This document shows positions 1-7,103 of a stretch of DNA of 21,253 bases, piece after piece. Location of the stretch: the IMG/VR virus record IMGVR_UViG_3300006875_000208, positions 1 to 21,253 of that record; one strand, written 5' to 3'. The position numbers and the translations under genes are program-made. The stretch is from a virus. Every line of letters starts with the position of its first letter. Within the stretch, counting starts at the first letter, position 1. The notes beneath the pieces are model-generated. The model did not search any database and had not been told where the DNA came from. It worked only from the letters and a program-made list of their open reading frames with translations.

Positions 1-1
1 G

Positions 2-514
2 ACCCGTGCAGAGCGTGACGCTGAAACCCGCGCCCGCCTTGCTTCAGCCCGTGCATTCGGTAACGAGCGCCGTGGGGTTTACGAAGCCCAGTTGGCCGCA
101 GAGCAGGATTTGAACACGCAACAGACGCTGGCTAACCTGTATCAGCAGGGCTACGGACAGGCCGCTGGCTTGGCATCGCAATTGCCTTCACAGCAGCTTG
201 CTGGAGCCGCGCAATTAGCTGGATTTGGCGCGCAGGCATTGTCTCAAGAACAGGCTCGTCAGCAAATGTTGGCACAGGCCGGACAAGCACAACGTCAGAT
301 GGCCCAGCAGAACCTTGATCTGGCCTATCAGGACTTCCTTGCGCAGCGTGGCTATCCGATGGAGCAGCTGCGAGTGTTGCAATCCGGCATTGCTGGTGTT
401 CCTGCTACAACGTCTTCTGCAACAACCACTACAACGCCTGGACAGGGCTTCCTTGGCACGGCTGGTGATGTTGTTGGCATCCTTGGTGGCCTTAAGAAGC
501 TTGGGATTTTCTAA
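2..514 (+). CDS. Virion-type Gln/Ala-rich protein, 5' truncated
   Basis: The reading frame is open from base 2 to a TAA at 512-514 and runs off the left edge, so 170 C-terminal residues are visible and the true start lies outside. The visible part is a long Ala/Gln/Leu-rich helical or coiled-coil stretch, followed by a Thr/Ser-rich linker (near ATTSSATTTTTPG) and a Gly/hydrophobic tail ending LGGLKKLGIF. Such composition is common in phage injection (ejection) and other internal virion proteins, but I recognise no specific family. It lies at the head of a tightly packed block of virion-type genes, two bases ahead of the next ATG. An internal Met at 92 could be mistaken for the start, but in-frame coding continues upstream of it. 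Role in the virion is inference. Confidence 0.75.
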   Translation, partial: TRAERDAETRARLASARAFGNERRGVYEAQLAAEQDLNTQQTLANLYQQGYGQAAGLASQLPSQQLAGAAQLAGFGAQALSQEQARQQMLAQAGQAQRQMAQQNLDLAYQDFLAQRGYPMEQLRVLQSGIAGVPATTSSATTTTTPGQGFLGTAGDVVGILGGLKKLGIF

Positions 515-516
515 TT

Positions 517-1071
517 ATGGCTATGAACCCAAACATGACTGATGCAGAACGTCTTGCGCAAATCATGCAGGGCAATCTTGCTGGGCAATTGAACACTGGC
601 GACAAGCTTTCGGCGTTGGGCGCATTGCTTAAGTCTGTATCTCGCGGCTCGACGACAACACCGCAACAGGTCATTCAGGGCCTTCAGCAGCAGAAGCTGC
701 AAGAAGTTCAGGGCCGCATTCAGCTTGATGAGATGAGGAAGCAGGCTGAACGGCAGGCGCAACTCAATGCCGTCCGTCAGCAATATATCTCTGAACTTTC
801 CCAGACCAATCCGCAGTTGGCCCGTGCAGTGCAGTTGATGAGCGCAGATGACTTCGCAAAGCTGATTGTGGAGCAGAATAAGGCGCAGGCTCCTGCACGT
901 TTGGCATTTGACCCACTTGGCCGTCCTCGTGACCCGTTTACTGGTGCAATCGTTAATCCGTCTGCACGTTTGCAGGGATTGCCGACTGTAGCAAGTGACG
1001 CTGATTATGAAAAACTGCCATCTGGTGCGCAATTCGTAGACCCTGAAGGCAATATTCGGAGTAAACCATAA
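517..1071 (+). CDS. Hypothetical virion-associated protein, 184 aa
   Basis: This 184-residue protein has a Gln-rich amphipathic helical N-terminal two thirds (QQKLQEVQGRIQLDEMRKQ and neighbours), and a proline-containing C-terminal part ending near SGAQFVDPEGNIRSKP. The DxEGxIRxKP-type ending is a pattern I associate with many phage hypothetical proteins of virion operons, without a known function. The ATG is two bases after the previous stop and the stop overlaps the next ATG (ATAATG), so it is translationally coupled to both neighbours. No signal peptide or membrane segment is visible. A structural or injection role is inferred only from position. The long antisense frame over this gene is a shadow. 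Confidence 0.8.
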   Translation: MAMNPNMTDAERLAQIMQGNLAGQLNTGDKLSALGALLKSVSRGSTTTPQQVIQGLQQQKLQEVQGRIQLDEMRKQAERQAQLNAVRQQYISELSQTNPQLARAVQLMSADDFAKLIVEQNKAQAPARLAFDPLGRPRDPFTGAIVNPSARLQGLPTVASDADYEKLPSGAQFVDPEGNIRSKP

Positions 1072-1757
1072 TGGGATGGCGTGACGCACCTATTGTAAAG
1101 CCTGCACCTGAGGCTCTCCAGCAGCCTGTAAAGCCAACTGAAACTCCCGGCTTCCGTGGTGCTGTTGCTGGCGCTGAGACTGCTGCAACAGAAACTGTTA
1201 AGGCTGGTTTAAAGCCTCAGACTGAGGCTGCGACTGCTGCTGCAACTGCTAATATTCCAACTCCTGCTATTTATCAGGATTTGGCATCGGCACGCACGCA
1301 ATTAAACAGCGTTGCAAAGCAACTTGGCCGCGCAGAGCAAATCTACAATCGCTCGCTGAAGGGCAAAGAGCCTTGGCGCGTGGTTCGTGAGTATTTCCCA
1401 GGCGCATTCCCTGGCGATAGCGTGTCAAAGGATGTTGGCCGCTTCAATACTGCAGCAAGCCAGCTTTATTCGTTGGCAAGCCAGATCACCCGCGTTCCCG
1501 GTGAAGGTGCGCAGGATATGCGTGAATTTGCTCAGAAACTTGAAGCCTTTAAGCCTATGGCTGACGATAAGGATGAAGTCATTGAAGAGAAGTTGGGCGG
1601 TCTTCGCTCACTTATCTCTGAGCGCCTAGACTTTGTTAACAGCCGCTTGGCCGAAGTGAAGAAGCCTACGCCTAATATCAATCGTGCAAAAGCTATGATG
1701 GGCGGCGGCAAGGCTTCACGGGTTATCAAGTTCGACCGATTTGGGAACCGTATGTAA
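1071..1757 (+). CDS. Hypothetical virion-associated protein, 228 aa
   Basis: The N-terminal third is Ala/Thr/Glu/Pro-rich and probably disordered (AETAATETVKAGLKPQTEAA). The middle and C-terminal parts (from about IYQDLASARTQL) look helical and globular, with a coiled-coil-like segment around VEERL/ISERLDFVNSRLAEV. It ends KASRVIKFDRFGNRM. I do not recognise a named domain. The start ATG overlaps the previous TAA by one base, and its own TAA overlaps the next ATG (TAATG), so the four genes from 517 to 3981 form one coupled unit. Given the following large structural protein and lytic transglycosylase, it is plausibly a minor virion or injection component (inference). Confidence 0.78.
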   Translation: MGWRDAPIVKPAPEALQQPVKPTETPGFRGAVAGAETAATETVKAGLKPQTEAATAAATANIPTPAIYQDLASARTQLNSVAKQLGRAEQIYNRSLKGKEPWRVVREYFPGAFPGDSVSKDVGRFNTAASQLYSLASQITRVPGEGAQDMREFAQKLEAFKPMADDKDEVIEEKLGGLRSLISERLDFVNSRLAEVKKPTPNINRAKAMMGGGKASRVIKFDRFGNRM

Positions 1758-3385
1758 TGGCAATTAAGGCAGAGCTTCCTGACGGCACTATTCTGGAATT
1801 TCCCGAAGGAACTCCAGATGATGTGATTGACGCAACTGTTAAGCAGCAGATTGGTGCTGGTCAACCACGCGACGAAAGTCTGCTTCGTGGCCTGTATCTT
1901 GGCGCACGAGAGCCGTTGGATATTGTTGCATCACGTTTGGAACAACTGCCCGGTGTTGGCGGTATTAATCGCCTTGGGGCCGCTCTTGGGCTTCCAACGG
2001 CACGCCAGACGCTAATGGAAACTGATATTGCTCGTCGGGCCAATACGTCAACGGCAGGGCAAATCCTTGGCAACATTGCTGGCACGGCTGCGATGCTTCC
2101 AACACGCGCTGTAACGGCTCCTGCAACACTTGGTCAGGCTGCTCTTGGTGGTGGCCTTTCCAGCGCTGCACTGTCACGCGCACAAGACATTCCTAGCTTT
2201 CTTGGTGATGTGGCTTCTGGTGCGGCAATTTCTACTGCCTTGAAGCCTGTTGCTGACGTTGTTGCCGGAACAATTGCGCCGACTGTAAGCCGTGGCATCC
2301 GCACGTTGCGCGAACAAGGAATTTCTCCGACACTCGGCATGATTGTAGGTGAGGGCGAAAGCCTTCTTGGCCGTGGTGTGCAGAAACTTGAAGAGGCTGC
2401 GACAAGCCTTCCCGGTATCGGTGATCTGGTTCAATATGCTCGTGAGCAAGTTGGCGATGAATTTGAAAAGTCCGCTCTTAATCGGGCCGCGTCATTCATT
2501 GGCCGCGTGGTTCCGAAGGACTTGGAAGGCGAAGAGGCTGTTGGCTGGGTAAAGGGTAAACTTCAGCAGGCTTATAATACGCTTGTTCCGAACCTTGAGT
2601 TTAACGTGACCAAGGAATTTGGACAGACGGCGCGTCAGGTGTTTGATGACCTTGGCATTCCGTCAAGCCGCAAGAGCCTGCAACGTGATTGGCTGGCAAT
2701 CATTAAAGATAGCATTACTGATTTGGCTGATGAAAACGGATTTATCCGTGGCAAAAACCTTCAGGATGCTTTGAGCCGTCTTGGTAAGTCTTCTGAAGCC
2801 TTTATGAAGTCTGCTGATCCGTTCGAGCGTCGCCTTGGTGTAGGCACTGCAAATCTTCGTCAGGCATGGATGGAAGCTTTGGCTGAACAAAATCCAGCGC
2901 AGGCAGTTGCCCTTCGTCAGATTAACTCCGGCTGGGCGCATCAGGCACGTTTGAAGAAGGCTGCTGCTGGCGCACAAGGCAAGATTACGCCATCATCTCT
3001 TGATCGCGCTGTATCTGCGTTTGGCAAGGGTGAGCGCCGTGGGCCTTATGCTGACTTGGCTCGTGCTGGTCGTAACATCCCATCTCGCACGCCTGATAGC
3101 GGCACTGCAACACGCCTCGCACGCAATCTTGCTCTTACTGGTGGATTGGCTGCTGGTGGTCAGGGGATTGCAGAAGCACTTGGCTATGAAGGCATCACTC
3201 CGCAGCAAGCATCTGCTATCGCATTGATTGCAGCACCATATACGCCTCAAGGCCGTAAAGCTATTGCAGCAATCCTTGGCCGTCAGCCCAGCAAGGCATC
3301 TCAAGCCGTTGGCGTTGCGTCTCGTGCGCTTCTTAGCCCAGCCGCTGTTGCTGGCCTCACAACTCCCCGCCAGAGAGGGCAATAA
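1757..3385 (+). CDS. Large virion/injection-type protein, 542 aa
   Basis: The N-terminus carries the motif LPDGTILEFPEGTPDDVID, a short module (roughly residues 6-30) that recurs at the start of many phage internal virion proteins. After it come several Ala/Gly-rich hydrophobic stretches (IAGTAAMLPTRAVTAPATL, about residues 108-130, and LALTGGLAAGGQGIAEALG, about 455-473). These could be membrane-interacting helices of a protein injected with the DNA. The rest is mostly helical and charged. The lytic transglycosylase follows immediately with a 1-nt TAATG overlap; pairing a large membrane-active protein with a peptidoglycan-cutting one is typical of podovirus ejection machinery. The N-terminal motif is seen directly; the ejection role is inferred. 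Confidence 0.75.
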   Translation: MAIKAELPDGTILEFPEGTPDDVIDATVKQQIGAGQPRDESLLRGLYLGAREPLDIVASRLEQLPGVGGINRLGAALGLPTARQTLMETDIARRANTSTAGQILGNIAGTAAMLPTRAVTAPATLGQAALGGGLSSAALSRAQDIPSFLGDVASGAAISTALKPVADVVAGTIAPTVSRGIRTLREQGISPTLGMIVGEGESLLGRGVQKLEEAATSLPGIGDLVQYAREQVGDEFEKSALNRAASFIGRVVPKDLEGEEAVGWVKGKLQQAYNTLVPNLEFNVTKEFGQTARQVFDDLGIPSSRKSLQRDWLAIIKDSITDLADENGFIRGKNLQDALSRLGKSSEAFMKSADPFERRLGVGTANLRQAWMEALAEQNPAQAVALRQINSGWAHQARLKKAAAGAQGKITPSSLDRAVSAFGKGERRGPYADLARAGRNIPSRTPDSGTATRLARNLALTGGLAAGGQGIAEALGYEGITPQQASAIALIAAPYTPQGRKAIAAILGRQPSKASQAVGVASRALLSPAAVAGLTTPRQRGQ

Positions 3386-3981
3386 TGGCTAAAGATTTAG
3401 CGTCTCACGTTGATAAGATGGCCGCCAAGTATGGTGTGCCTGTCTCTCATGCTCGTGCCATCTTCCAGATCGAAAGCTCTGGCGGAAAGAATAAGGCTGT
3501 CTCTAAGGCTGGCGCTCGTGGCCCAATGCAACTTATGCCTGCCACAGCCAAAGAGCTTGGCGTAAACATCGACGACCCGTTCCAGAACATTGAGGGCGGC
3601 GTTAAATACTACGCAAAGATGCTGAAGCAGTTTGGCGACCCCATTCTTGCTGTAGCTGCGTATAACGCTGGACCGCGCAATGTTCGTGAGGCTGGCGGTG
3701 TTCCAAAGTTCAAGGAAACGCAGAACTATGTTCGCAAGTTTACGAGCCTTGTGGGCGCTCCTAACCTCATGGGCGTTGTGGCTCCAAAGGTAGCACGTTC
3801 AGAGCCTGGTAAGCCTCTCACAATGAAGCTGGACGAGCCTAAGCCCTATACGCCAGAGCCGACGGACCTAGAGGCTGACACGGAAAGCAATTTCGCTTCC
3901 TTGTTGGCTAAGATTGGCATTGGTGGCCGTAAGCGCAAAAGCACCAAGAAAACACCAGGCATCTTAGACGGGATCTTCTGA
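3385..3981 (+). CDS. Lytic transglycosylase (SLT/goose-lysozyme-like fold)
   Basis: This enzyme should cleave the glycan strands of peptidoglycan, opening a local hole for DNA injection. The SLT-type domain occupies about residues 8-125: the catalytic Glu is in IFQIESSGG (E30), followed by GARGPMQLMPATA (about 44-56) and AVAAYNAGPRNV (about 89-100), in the standard order. The C-terminal about 70 residues are Pro/Glu-rich then Lys-rich (KIGIGGRKRKSTKKTPG), a charged tail outside the catalytic domain. No signal peptide is present, which fits a virion-borne enzyme rather than a secreted lysin. The start ATG overlaps the previous stop, and its TGA overlaps the next ATG (TGATGG context). An endolysin role is the alternative; the position among virion genes favours the injection role. 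Confidence 0.9.
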   Translation: MAKDLASHVDKMAAKYGVPVSHARAIFQIESSGGKNKAVSKAGARGPMQLMPATAKELGVNIDDPFQNIEGGVKYYAKMLKQFGDPILAVAAYNAGPRNVREAGGVPKFKETQNYVRKFTSLVGAPNLMGVVAPKVARSEPGKPLTMKLDEPKPYTPEPTDLEADTESNFASLLAKIGIGGRKRKSTKKTPGILDGIF

Positions 3982-4100
3982 TGGCTAAAAAGGCTTCCAC
4001 ACAAACACCTTGGACACCGCAGCAGCGTAAGAAGCGCCGCCATCAACCAGCTGGCCTGCGTCATCGTAAGAAGCTGGGACCGAAGTCACACTTGCGGTAA
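3981..4100 (+). CDS. 39-aa highly basic peptide
   Basis: A short frame with ATG overlapping the transglycosylase stop (CTGATGG) and ending in TAA at 4098-4100. The product begins MAKKASTQTPWTPQQRKK and ends HRKKLGPKSHLR, with about a third of residues Lys, Arg or His. It is the last gene before the hairpins that end the operon. The translational coupling and biased composition argue for a real gene. Its basicity suggests nucleic-acid binding, but function is unknown. Confidence 0.6.
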   Translation: MAKKASTQTPWTPQQRKKRRHQPAGLRHRKKLGPKSHLR

Positions 4101-4104
4101 AAGA

Positions 4105-4142
4105 AAAGGGCCGGACATTCCCCCAACGGCGTCCGACCCTTT
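4105..4142 (-). terminator. Rho-independent terminator of the leftward early operon
   Basis: A 12-bp stem with one mismatch (AAAGGGCCGGAC at 4105-4116 against GTCCGACCCTTT at 4131-4142) encloses a 14-nt loop. Read on the minus strand, the stem is followed by a T-rich run (CCCTTTTCTTTTACC), the usual intrinsic-terminator form, and it lies just past the last leftward gene. Read on the plus strand no T tract follows, so plus-strand termination here would be weaker. Confidence 0.75.
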
Positions 4143-4152
4143 CCCCAACAAC

Positions 4153-4180
4153 GAGAGGATGCTTGTGTGGCAAGCCTCTC
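4153..4180 (+). terminator. Second hairpin, possible terminator of the rightward virion operon
   Basis: GAGAG and GCTTG (4153-4165, with a three-base bulge) pair with CAAGCCTCTC (4171-4180) around the loop TGTGG. The sequence after it on the plus strand (TAATCTAGCTATTTCTC) is only moderately T-rich. It could end rightward transcription from the virion operon before it runs into the convergent early genes. Stem is seen; termination is inferred. Confidence 0.4.
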
Positions 4181-4195
4181 TAATCTAGCTATTTC

Positions 4196-4405
4196 TCACT
4201 CGTCGTCAATAGCATTTAATGGTGTCTCAGGAGGTAATTCTTCTGGAAGACGAGCATAGTCGCCACCAGCGTTGATAATCTCCCGTAGCGCGGTCTGCAC
4301 TAGCTCACCATTATCCCACTGCCCTGTAAGCACGCCACGATATACCACTGAGCCTTCACGGTAGGCTTTTGCGACTTTCTCACGGGCTTCTTGTAGGGCT
4401 GCCAT
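4196..4405 (-). CDS. Hypothetical 69-aa protein, end of early operon
   Basis: An acidic small protein starting MAALQEAREKVAKAYREG and ending ELPPETPLNAIDDE; helical in the first half, with no recognised domain. I prefer the ATG at 4405 because ACGGAG lies six bases upstream of it on the minus strand. The longer alternative begins with a TTG at 4420 that has no better Shine-Dalgarno and would overlap the SSB stop. It is the last gene of the leftward operon, directly before the terminator hairpin. Function unknown. Confidence 0.65.
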   Translation of the reverse strand: MAALQEAREKVAKAYREGSVVYRGVLTGQWDNGELVQTALREIINAGGDYARLPEELPPETPLNAIDDE

Positions 4406-4416
4406 ATCAATCTCCG

Positions 4417-4809
4417 TCAAAATGGAACCTCGTCTGACAGATCGTCGTCAAACGGCTGGCGCTGGTATCCATTAGCCTTGGCCTTGTCATGCGCCGTTGG
4501 TTTACGCTCTGCATTCTCAGCACGCGACATAAACTCAACCTCGTCTACAGTGACGTTAAACTGAGCTTTACCTTCATATTCACCGATAGACAAGGAACCA
4601 GACACGGCGACCTTAGCACCTTTCAGCAGATACTGCTGGAGATTGCGCGCACGTTTGCCCCACATATTGCAGCGGAACCAGTTCGTCGTCTTGCTGTCTC
4701 CATAGCCCTGAGAAACGCCCACAGGGAACGTAAGAACGTCTTCGCCTGCTTTGGTCTGCTTCAGTTCTGCATCGCGGCCCAGACCGCCTGTAATGAACAA
4801 TTTCTGCAT
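4417..4809 (-). CDS. ssb: Single-stranded DNA-binding protein (SSB)
   Basis: This 130-aa OB-fold protein coats single-stranded DNA during replication and recombination. It begins MQKLFITGGLGRDAELKQ, continues through TTNWFRCNMWGKRARNLQQY and KVAVSGSLSIGEYEGK (the usual SSB strands), and ends in an acidic tip DDDLSDEVPF, like the DDDIPF tail that binds partner proteins in bacterial SSB. The ATG at 4809 is chosen over an upstream in-frame start at 4926 because the SSB fold starts exactly here and GGGGA lies six bases upstream. The longer version would overlap gapR by more than 100 bases. Its neighbour gapR and the upstream Erf/YqaJ genes place it in a DNA recombination/replication operon. Confidence 0.93.
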   Translation of the reverse strand: MQKLFITGGLGRDAELKQTKAGEDVLTFPVGVSQGYGDSKTTNWFRCNMWGKRARNLQQYLLKGAKVAVSGSLSIGEYEGKAQFNVTVDEVEFMSRAENAERKPTAHDKAKANGYQRQPFDDDLSDEVPF

Positions 4810-4810
4810 C

Positions 4811-5047
4811 TTACATCCCCAACGCTGCAATGTAGGTATCAAGAACGGCTTCCCATTCCTGACGTTCGTGGCTCTCCATGGCGCGCAGCTTGATAATCTG
4901 GCGCATAATCTTCGGATCAAAACCACGGCTCTTGGCTTCAGAATACACGTTCTTAATGTCTTCCATCACCGCACGCTTGTCTTCTTCAAGGCGCTCAATG
5001 CGTTCAATCAGCAAACGCAATTCATCTGCTGCTACTAAGTCACTCAT
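4811..5047 (-). CDS. gapR: GapR-like (DUF2312) nucleoid-associated protein
   Basis: The 78-aa product matches the GapR/DUF2312 pattern nearly end to end: a helix with LRLLIERIERLEEDKRAV, then EDIKNVYSEAKSRGFD, then MRQIIKLRAM and the ending LDTYIAALGM. Cellular GapR is a small alphaproteobacterial protein that clamps overtwisted DNA ahead of replication and transcription machinery and stimulates type II topoisomerases (established for Caulobacter). The length is close to the cellular proteins. AAAGGA lies seven bases before the ATG, and its start overlaps the upstream stop by one base (TAATG). SSB starts just after it. A phage copy may assist its own DNA replication or interfere with the host protein (inference). 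It is the main reason for proposing an alphaproteobacterial host. Confidence 0.9.
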   Translation of the reverse strand: MSDLVAADELRLLIERIERLEEDKRAVMEDIKNVYSEAKSRGFDPKIMRQIIKLRAMESHERQEWEAVLDTYIAALGM

Positions 5048-5367
5048 TATAGTTTCCTTTCTACTCGGCTGTTTGCTTCAGCGGCAATCCATTCCTGCAT
5101 ACGCATCTTGAGATAATCCATCTCGATACGAGCCTTGTTTGCTGCTGTTTTTGCCCGGACCATCGACTTGATGTAATCCGACCATTCCTTTGATGACTTC
5201 ACCGTCCGCTCTGCGTGGCTATCCGGCATATCACCTAGTTTTGTCTTCTGCTGTGCGAGGTAGGTTGTCTTCCCTTCCTCTAGCATTCTGGCGGCGTTAT
5301 CTAGCTCTGCCCATTCAAGCGCGGCCAAACGAAAGCGTTCAGAGATTGGAACGTCATTCGGTATCAT
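5047..5367 (-). CDS. Hypothetical 106-aa coiled-coil protein
   Basis: A charged, mostly helical protein (MIPNDVPISERFRLAALEW at the start, MQEWIAAEANSRVERKL at the end) with heptad-like regions and no recognised catalytic motif. AGGA stands eight bases before the ATG at 5367. The start overlaps the end of the upstream HNH gene by 14 bases and the stop overlaps the gapR start. Proteins of this size and shape sit in many phage recombination cassettes, but I cannot name the family. Co-transcription with ssb and gapR suggests a DNA-metabolism role (inference). Confidence 0.75.
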   Translation of the reverse strand: MIPNDVPISERFRLAALEWAELDNAARMLEEGKTTYLAQQKTKLGDMPDSHAERTVKSSKEWSDYIKSMVRAKTAANKARIEMDYLKMRMQEWIAAEANSRVERKL

Positions 5368-5626
5368 GTCTAATTCCTAACTTCGTTGCTAACTTTTCTG
5401 CTTCTGCCATCAAGTCTATTCCATGTTCCCTGTAGAAGCCCTGATGGCCCAATGCCTCTACACTTTCTCTAGGCCCCCACTGTATCTGGTGGTGTCGCGG
5501 GCAGAGGGGAACAACTCTATCGTGCCTTCTAGATACTCGACCCATGCGATCTGCGTATCCAGTGACATGATGCACTGTCGCCTGACTTCCACACACTAAG
5601 CATGGAAGCTGGGCAACACGCGCCAT
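5354..5626 (-). CDS. Ref-like/HNH-fold zinc nuclease domain protein, 90 aa
   Basis: The protein contains CLVCGSQATVHHVTG, then RHDRVVPLCPRHHQIQWG and GHQGFYREHGIDL. This pattern of CxxC, HH, CxxHH and a Phe-Tyr-His-Gly segment resembles the HNH-fold nuclease of the P1 Ref/DUF968-type recombination enhancers. The start is taken as the ATG at 5626 (MARVAQLPCLVC), since AGGAG lies nine bases upstream and the preceding gene stops at 5631. A longer frame to 5824 only adds an out-of-frame copy of the upstream gene. In P1, Ref is a RecA-dependent nuclease; a similar role in phage recombination is possible here. Family assignment is from motif pattern only. Confidence 0.75.
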   Translation of the reverse strand: MARVAQLPCLVCGSQATVHHVTGYADRMGRVSRRHDRVVPLCPRHHQIQWGPRESVEALGHQGFYREHGIDLMAEAEKLATKLGIRHDTE

Positions 5627-5630
5627 ATGC

Positions 5631-5855
5631 TCACGCTCCTTTTTTGTTGGCGCTTTCACGGCGATTCCTAACTTCTTCCCACTGATTGTGGGATCGCTCA
5701 AGGGCCTCTTCGTATAGGCGCGTTGCCTCACCCATAACGTCTTGCAGGAAGTCCAACTGGAATACGATATTCTGTTCCAGAAGACGCTCCATATCCCTTG
5801 CTGACGGCGATGCCCCATCTCCATACATAGGCCAACTGAATGTTAATTTAGCCAT
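5631..5855 (-). CDS. Hypothetical 74-aa protein
   Basis: An acidic helical protein starting MAKLTFSWPMYGDGASPSAR and ending RNRRESANKKGA, with a long amphipathic helix in the middle. AAGGA is eight bases before the ATG. It overlaps the end of the HTH gene by eight bases and stops four bases before the HNH start, as expected for a coupled operon. No domain is recognised and function is unknown. Confidence 0.65.
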   Translation of the reverse strand: MAKLTFSWPMYGDGASPSARDMERLLEQNIVFQLDFLQDVMGEATRLYEEALERSHNQWEEVRNRRESANKKGA

Positions 5856-6066
5856 CTGCCAATTCCTTCAGCGTGTAACGTGCAACACGGCGCTCTTCTC
5901 CGTGGCGATCCGTGACGTAGTTCCAAGACATATCAATCTTATGGCCTTCGTCGCGTAGGTCTTTGATGCGTGCAGCCAGGCGCATGATGCCAAGCTCCTT
6001 CATCGCCTCCAGTGGACCGATATGCGACTTCTTCAGCCAGCCAAGGACCAGTTCGTTCTGTGTCAT
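5848..6066 (-). CDS. Helix-turn-helix domain protein (HTH_39-like), 72 aa
   Basis: The sequence reads as a compact winged-helix: an N-terminal helix (MTQNELVLGWLKK), then GPLEAMKELGIMRLAARIKDLRDEGHKI as the HTH, then a beta wing with basic residues (DRHGEERRVARYTL). This layout, PLEA...LAARI.DLR..GH.I, is typical of the small phage helix-turn-helix domain PF14090. The ATG overlaps the exonuclease stop (ATGA). Proteins of this type are DNA-binding, but their targets are unknown; it may regulate the operon or serve replication. Confidence 0.8.
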   Translation of the reverse strand: MTQNELVLGWLKKSHIGPLEAMKELGIMRLAARIKDLRDEGHKIDMSWNYVTDRHGEERRVARYTLKELADG

Positions 6067-6689
6067 GCCGCAAACTCCTCGTTAAGACGTTCAATTTCCT
6101 TCTCAACTTCCGTCAGAAACTCAGCGACCTTCGCTTCCAAGTCAGCGATAATCGCCTCATCCCGTTCAACGCGCACAATAAACAACTGTAGGTGGCTCGG
6201 CAGGCGCGGATCGAACGACACAAAGTCGCACCACTGGCGGTCCGTGCAGCGCATCTGCCACATCATCTGGTTGATATACTTGCTGGGAGCCTTCTTGGCC
6301 TTCAGCGTCTCAATGTGGGTGGTGGTATTGGGAACCTTTATTTCTATCAGTCCATCTTCTCCGACCAAACCATCAGGACTTGCGTGGGTATGCTTAAGGA
6401 CTGGGTGAAGAGCAATTCCCATCTCATCGACGAACACGCCAGTAGCCTCTTCATATGCTTTTCTGGCCGCATCTTCATTGTCTATGCCAAACTGCATAGC
6501 TGCGTTCACATAACCTTCTGATGGAATTCCCGTTAGCCGCTCCGCGATAATTCGATTTTTAATATTGTCTCGAGATGCGCCCCAGCCGGATTTTGTAGTC
6601 GCCAGAGCCTCATTTAGCTGACTTGCTCCAAGAGAGCCGCACCGCGCCTTATACCAAGCTTCAGTGCGTTGAGTGATGTCATCGGTCAT
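6063..6689 (-). CDS. YqaJ-type/lambda-exonuclease-fold recombinase nuclease
   Basis: A 5'-3' alkaline-exonuclease-like enzyme that would make 3' single strands for annealing by the Erf protein encoded upstream. It begins MTDDITQRTEAWYKARCG, the family opening (R.E.WY..R.G..ASQ), followed by the metal-site series: GIDNEDAAR (E72), ASPDGLVG (D106), LIEIKVP (E116 and K118) and YINQMMWQM (Q141). All key residues of the PD-(D/E)XK exonuclease are present and the 208-aa length is usual. The ATG at 6689 is preferred to the 6740 start because family homology begins there and it overlaps the upstream stop (ATGA). A coiled-coil tail rich in Glu ends the protein. Together with Erf and SSB it forms a complete single-strand annealing recombination module. 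Confidence 0.9.
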   Translation of the reverse strand: MTDDITQRTEAWYKARCGSLGASQLNEALATTKSGWGASRDNIKNRIIAERLTGIPSEGYVNAAMQFGIDNEDAARKAYEEATGVFVDEMGIALHPVLKHTHASPDGLVGEDGLIEIKVPNTTTHIETLKAKKAPSKYINQMMWQMRCTDRQWCDFVSFDPRLPSHLQLFIVRVERDEAIIADLEAKVAEFLTEVEKEIERLNEEFAA

Positions 6690-7099
6690 AATGCAATCCT
6701 TGTCCCTAAAGGAAGTGATAGCGCCGCATTGATCGGCCAACCACGGTCCTGAATGCGTTTAACTATTGGCCTGTATGGAAGAGCCTTCCGGCGACAGTAT
6801 TCCTTTAAGGTTACTTTCTCTTCGCCGTCTGAAACGTAAATGCAGTTTCTGCGATTGCTGTTTTGCTCTTTTCTTGTTGACCATTTGCAGTTTTCTGGGC
6901 CGTATCCGGCATCATTATCAATTCTATCCAACATCATGCCCTCAGGGCGAGGGGTCATATCTGAATAGAAATTATCAAATGACTTCCATCGTTCGCATAC
7001 TTTGATGCCGCGCCCGCCATAGTTGCGATAGGCTTTGTGATTTTTATTTGAGCATCTGGATTTCATGTCCGCCCAAACCCAATAGAGCTTCTTATCCAT
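6686..7099 (-). CDS. Free-standing HNH endonuclease (homing type)
   Basis: This 137-aa protein carries NYGGRGIKVCERW, then FYSDMTPRPEGMMLDRIDND and GYGPENCKWSTRKEQNSNRR. That series is the signature of a family of phage free-standing HNH/homing endonucleases (the DRIDNDxGYxPENCRWxT core with a trailing NRR). A C-terminal helix-turn-helix-like tail (VTLKEYCRRKALPYRPI) resembles the NUMOD/HTH DNA-recognition ends of such enzymes. I start it at ATG 7099, 12 residues inside the longer frame, because the upstream Erf gene ends at 7104. It sits between Erf and the exonuclease, two genes normally adjacent, so it is probably a recent selfish insertion. Catalysis is inferred from motifs. Confidence 0.85.
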   Translation of the reverse strand: MDKKLYWVWADMKSRCSNKNHKAYRNYGGRGIKVCERWKSFDNFYSDMTPRPEGMMLDRIDNDAGYGPENCKWSTRKEQNSNRRNCIYVSDGEEKVTLKEYCRRKALPYRPIVKRIQDRGWPINAALSLPLGTRIAL

Positions 7100-7103
7100 C
7101 CTC

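Noticed and set aside
225-542. 105-aa frame overlapping the first virion gene
   Set aside because: Arg/Leu/Ser-rich shadow of the Gln/Ala-rich frame, which is open from the window edge and coupled to the next gene.
511-1089. 192-aa antisense frame
   Set aside because: Lies exactly over a coupled plus-strand gene, has no ribosome site and no recognisable sequence; shadow frame.
4489-4893. Plus-strand 134-aa frame over ssb
   Set aside because: Opposite strand to the clear SSB gene and without domain signs.
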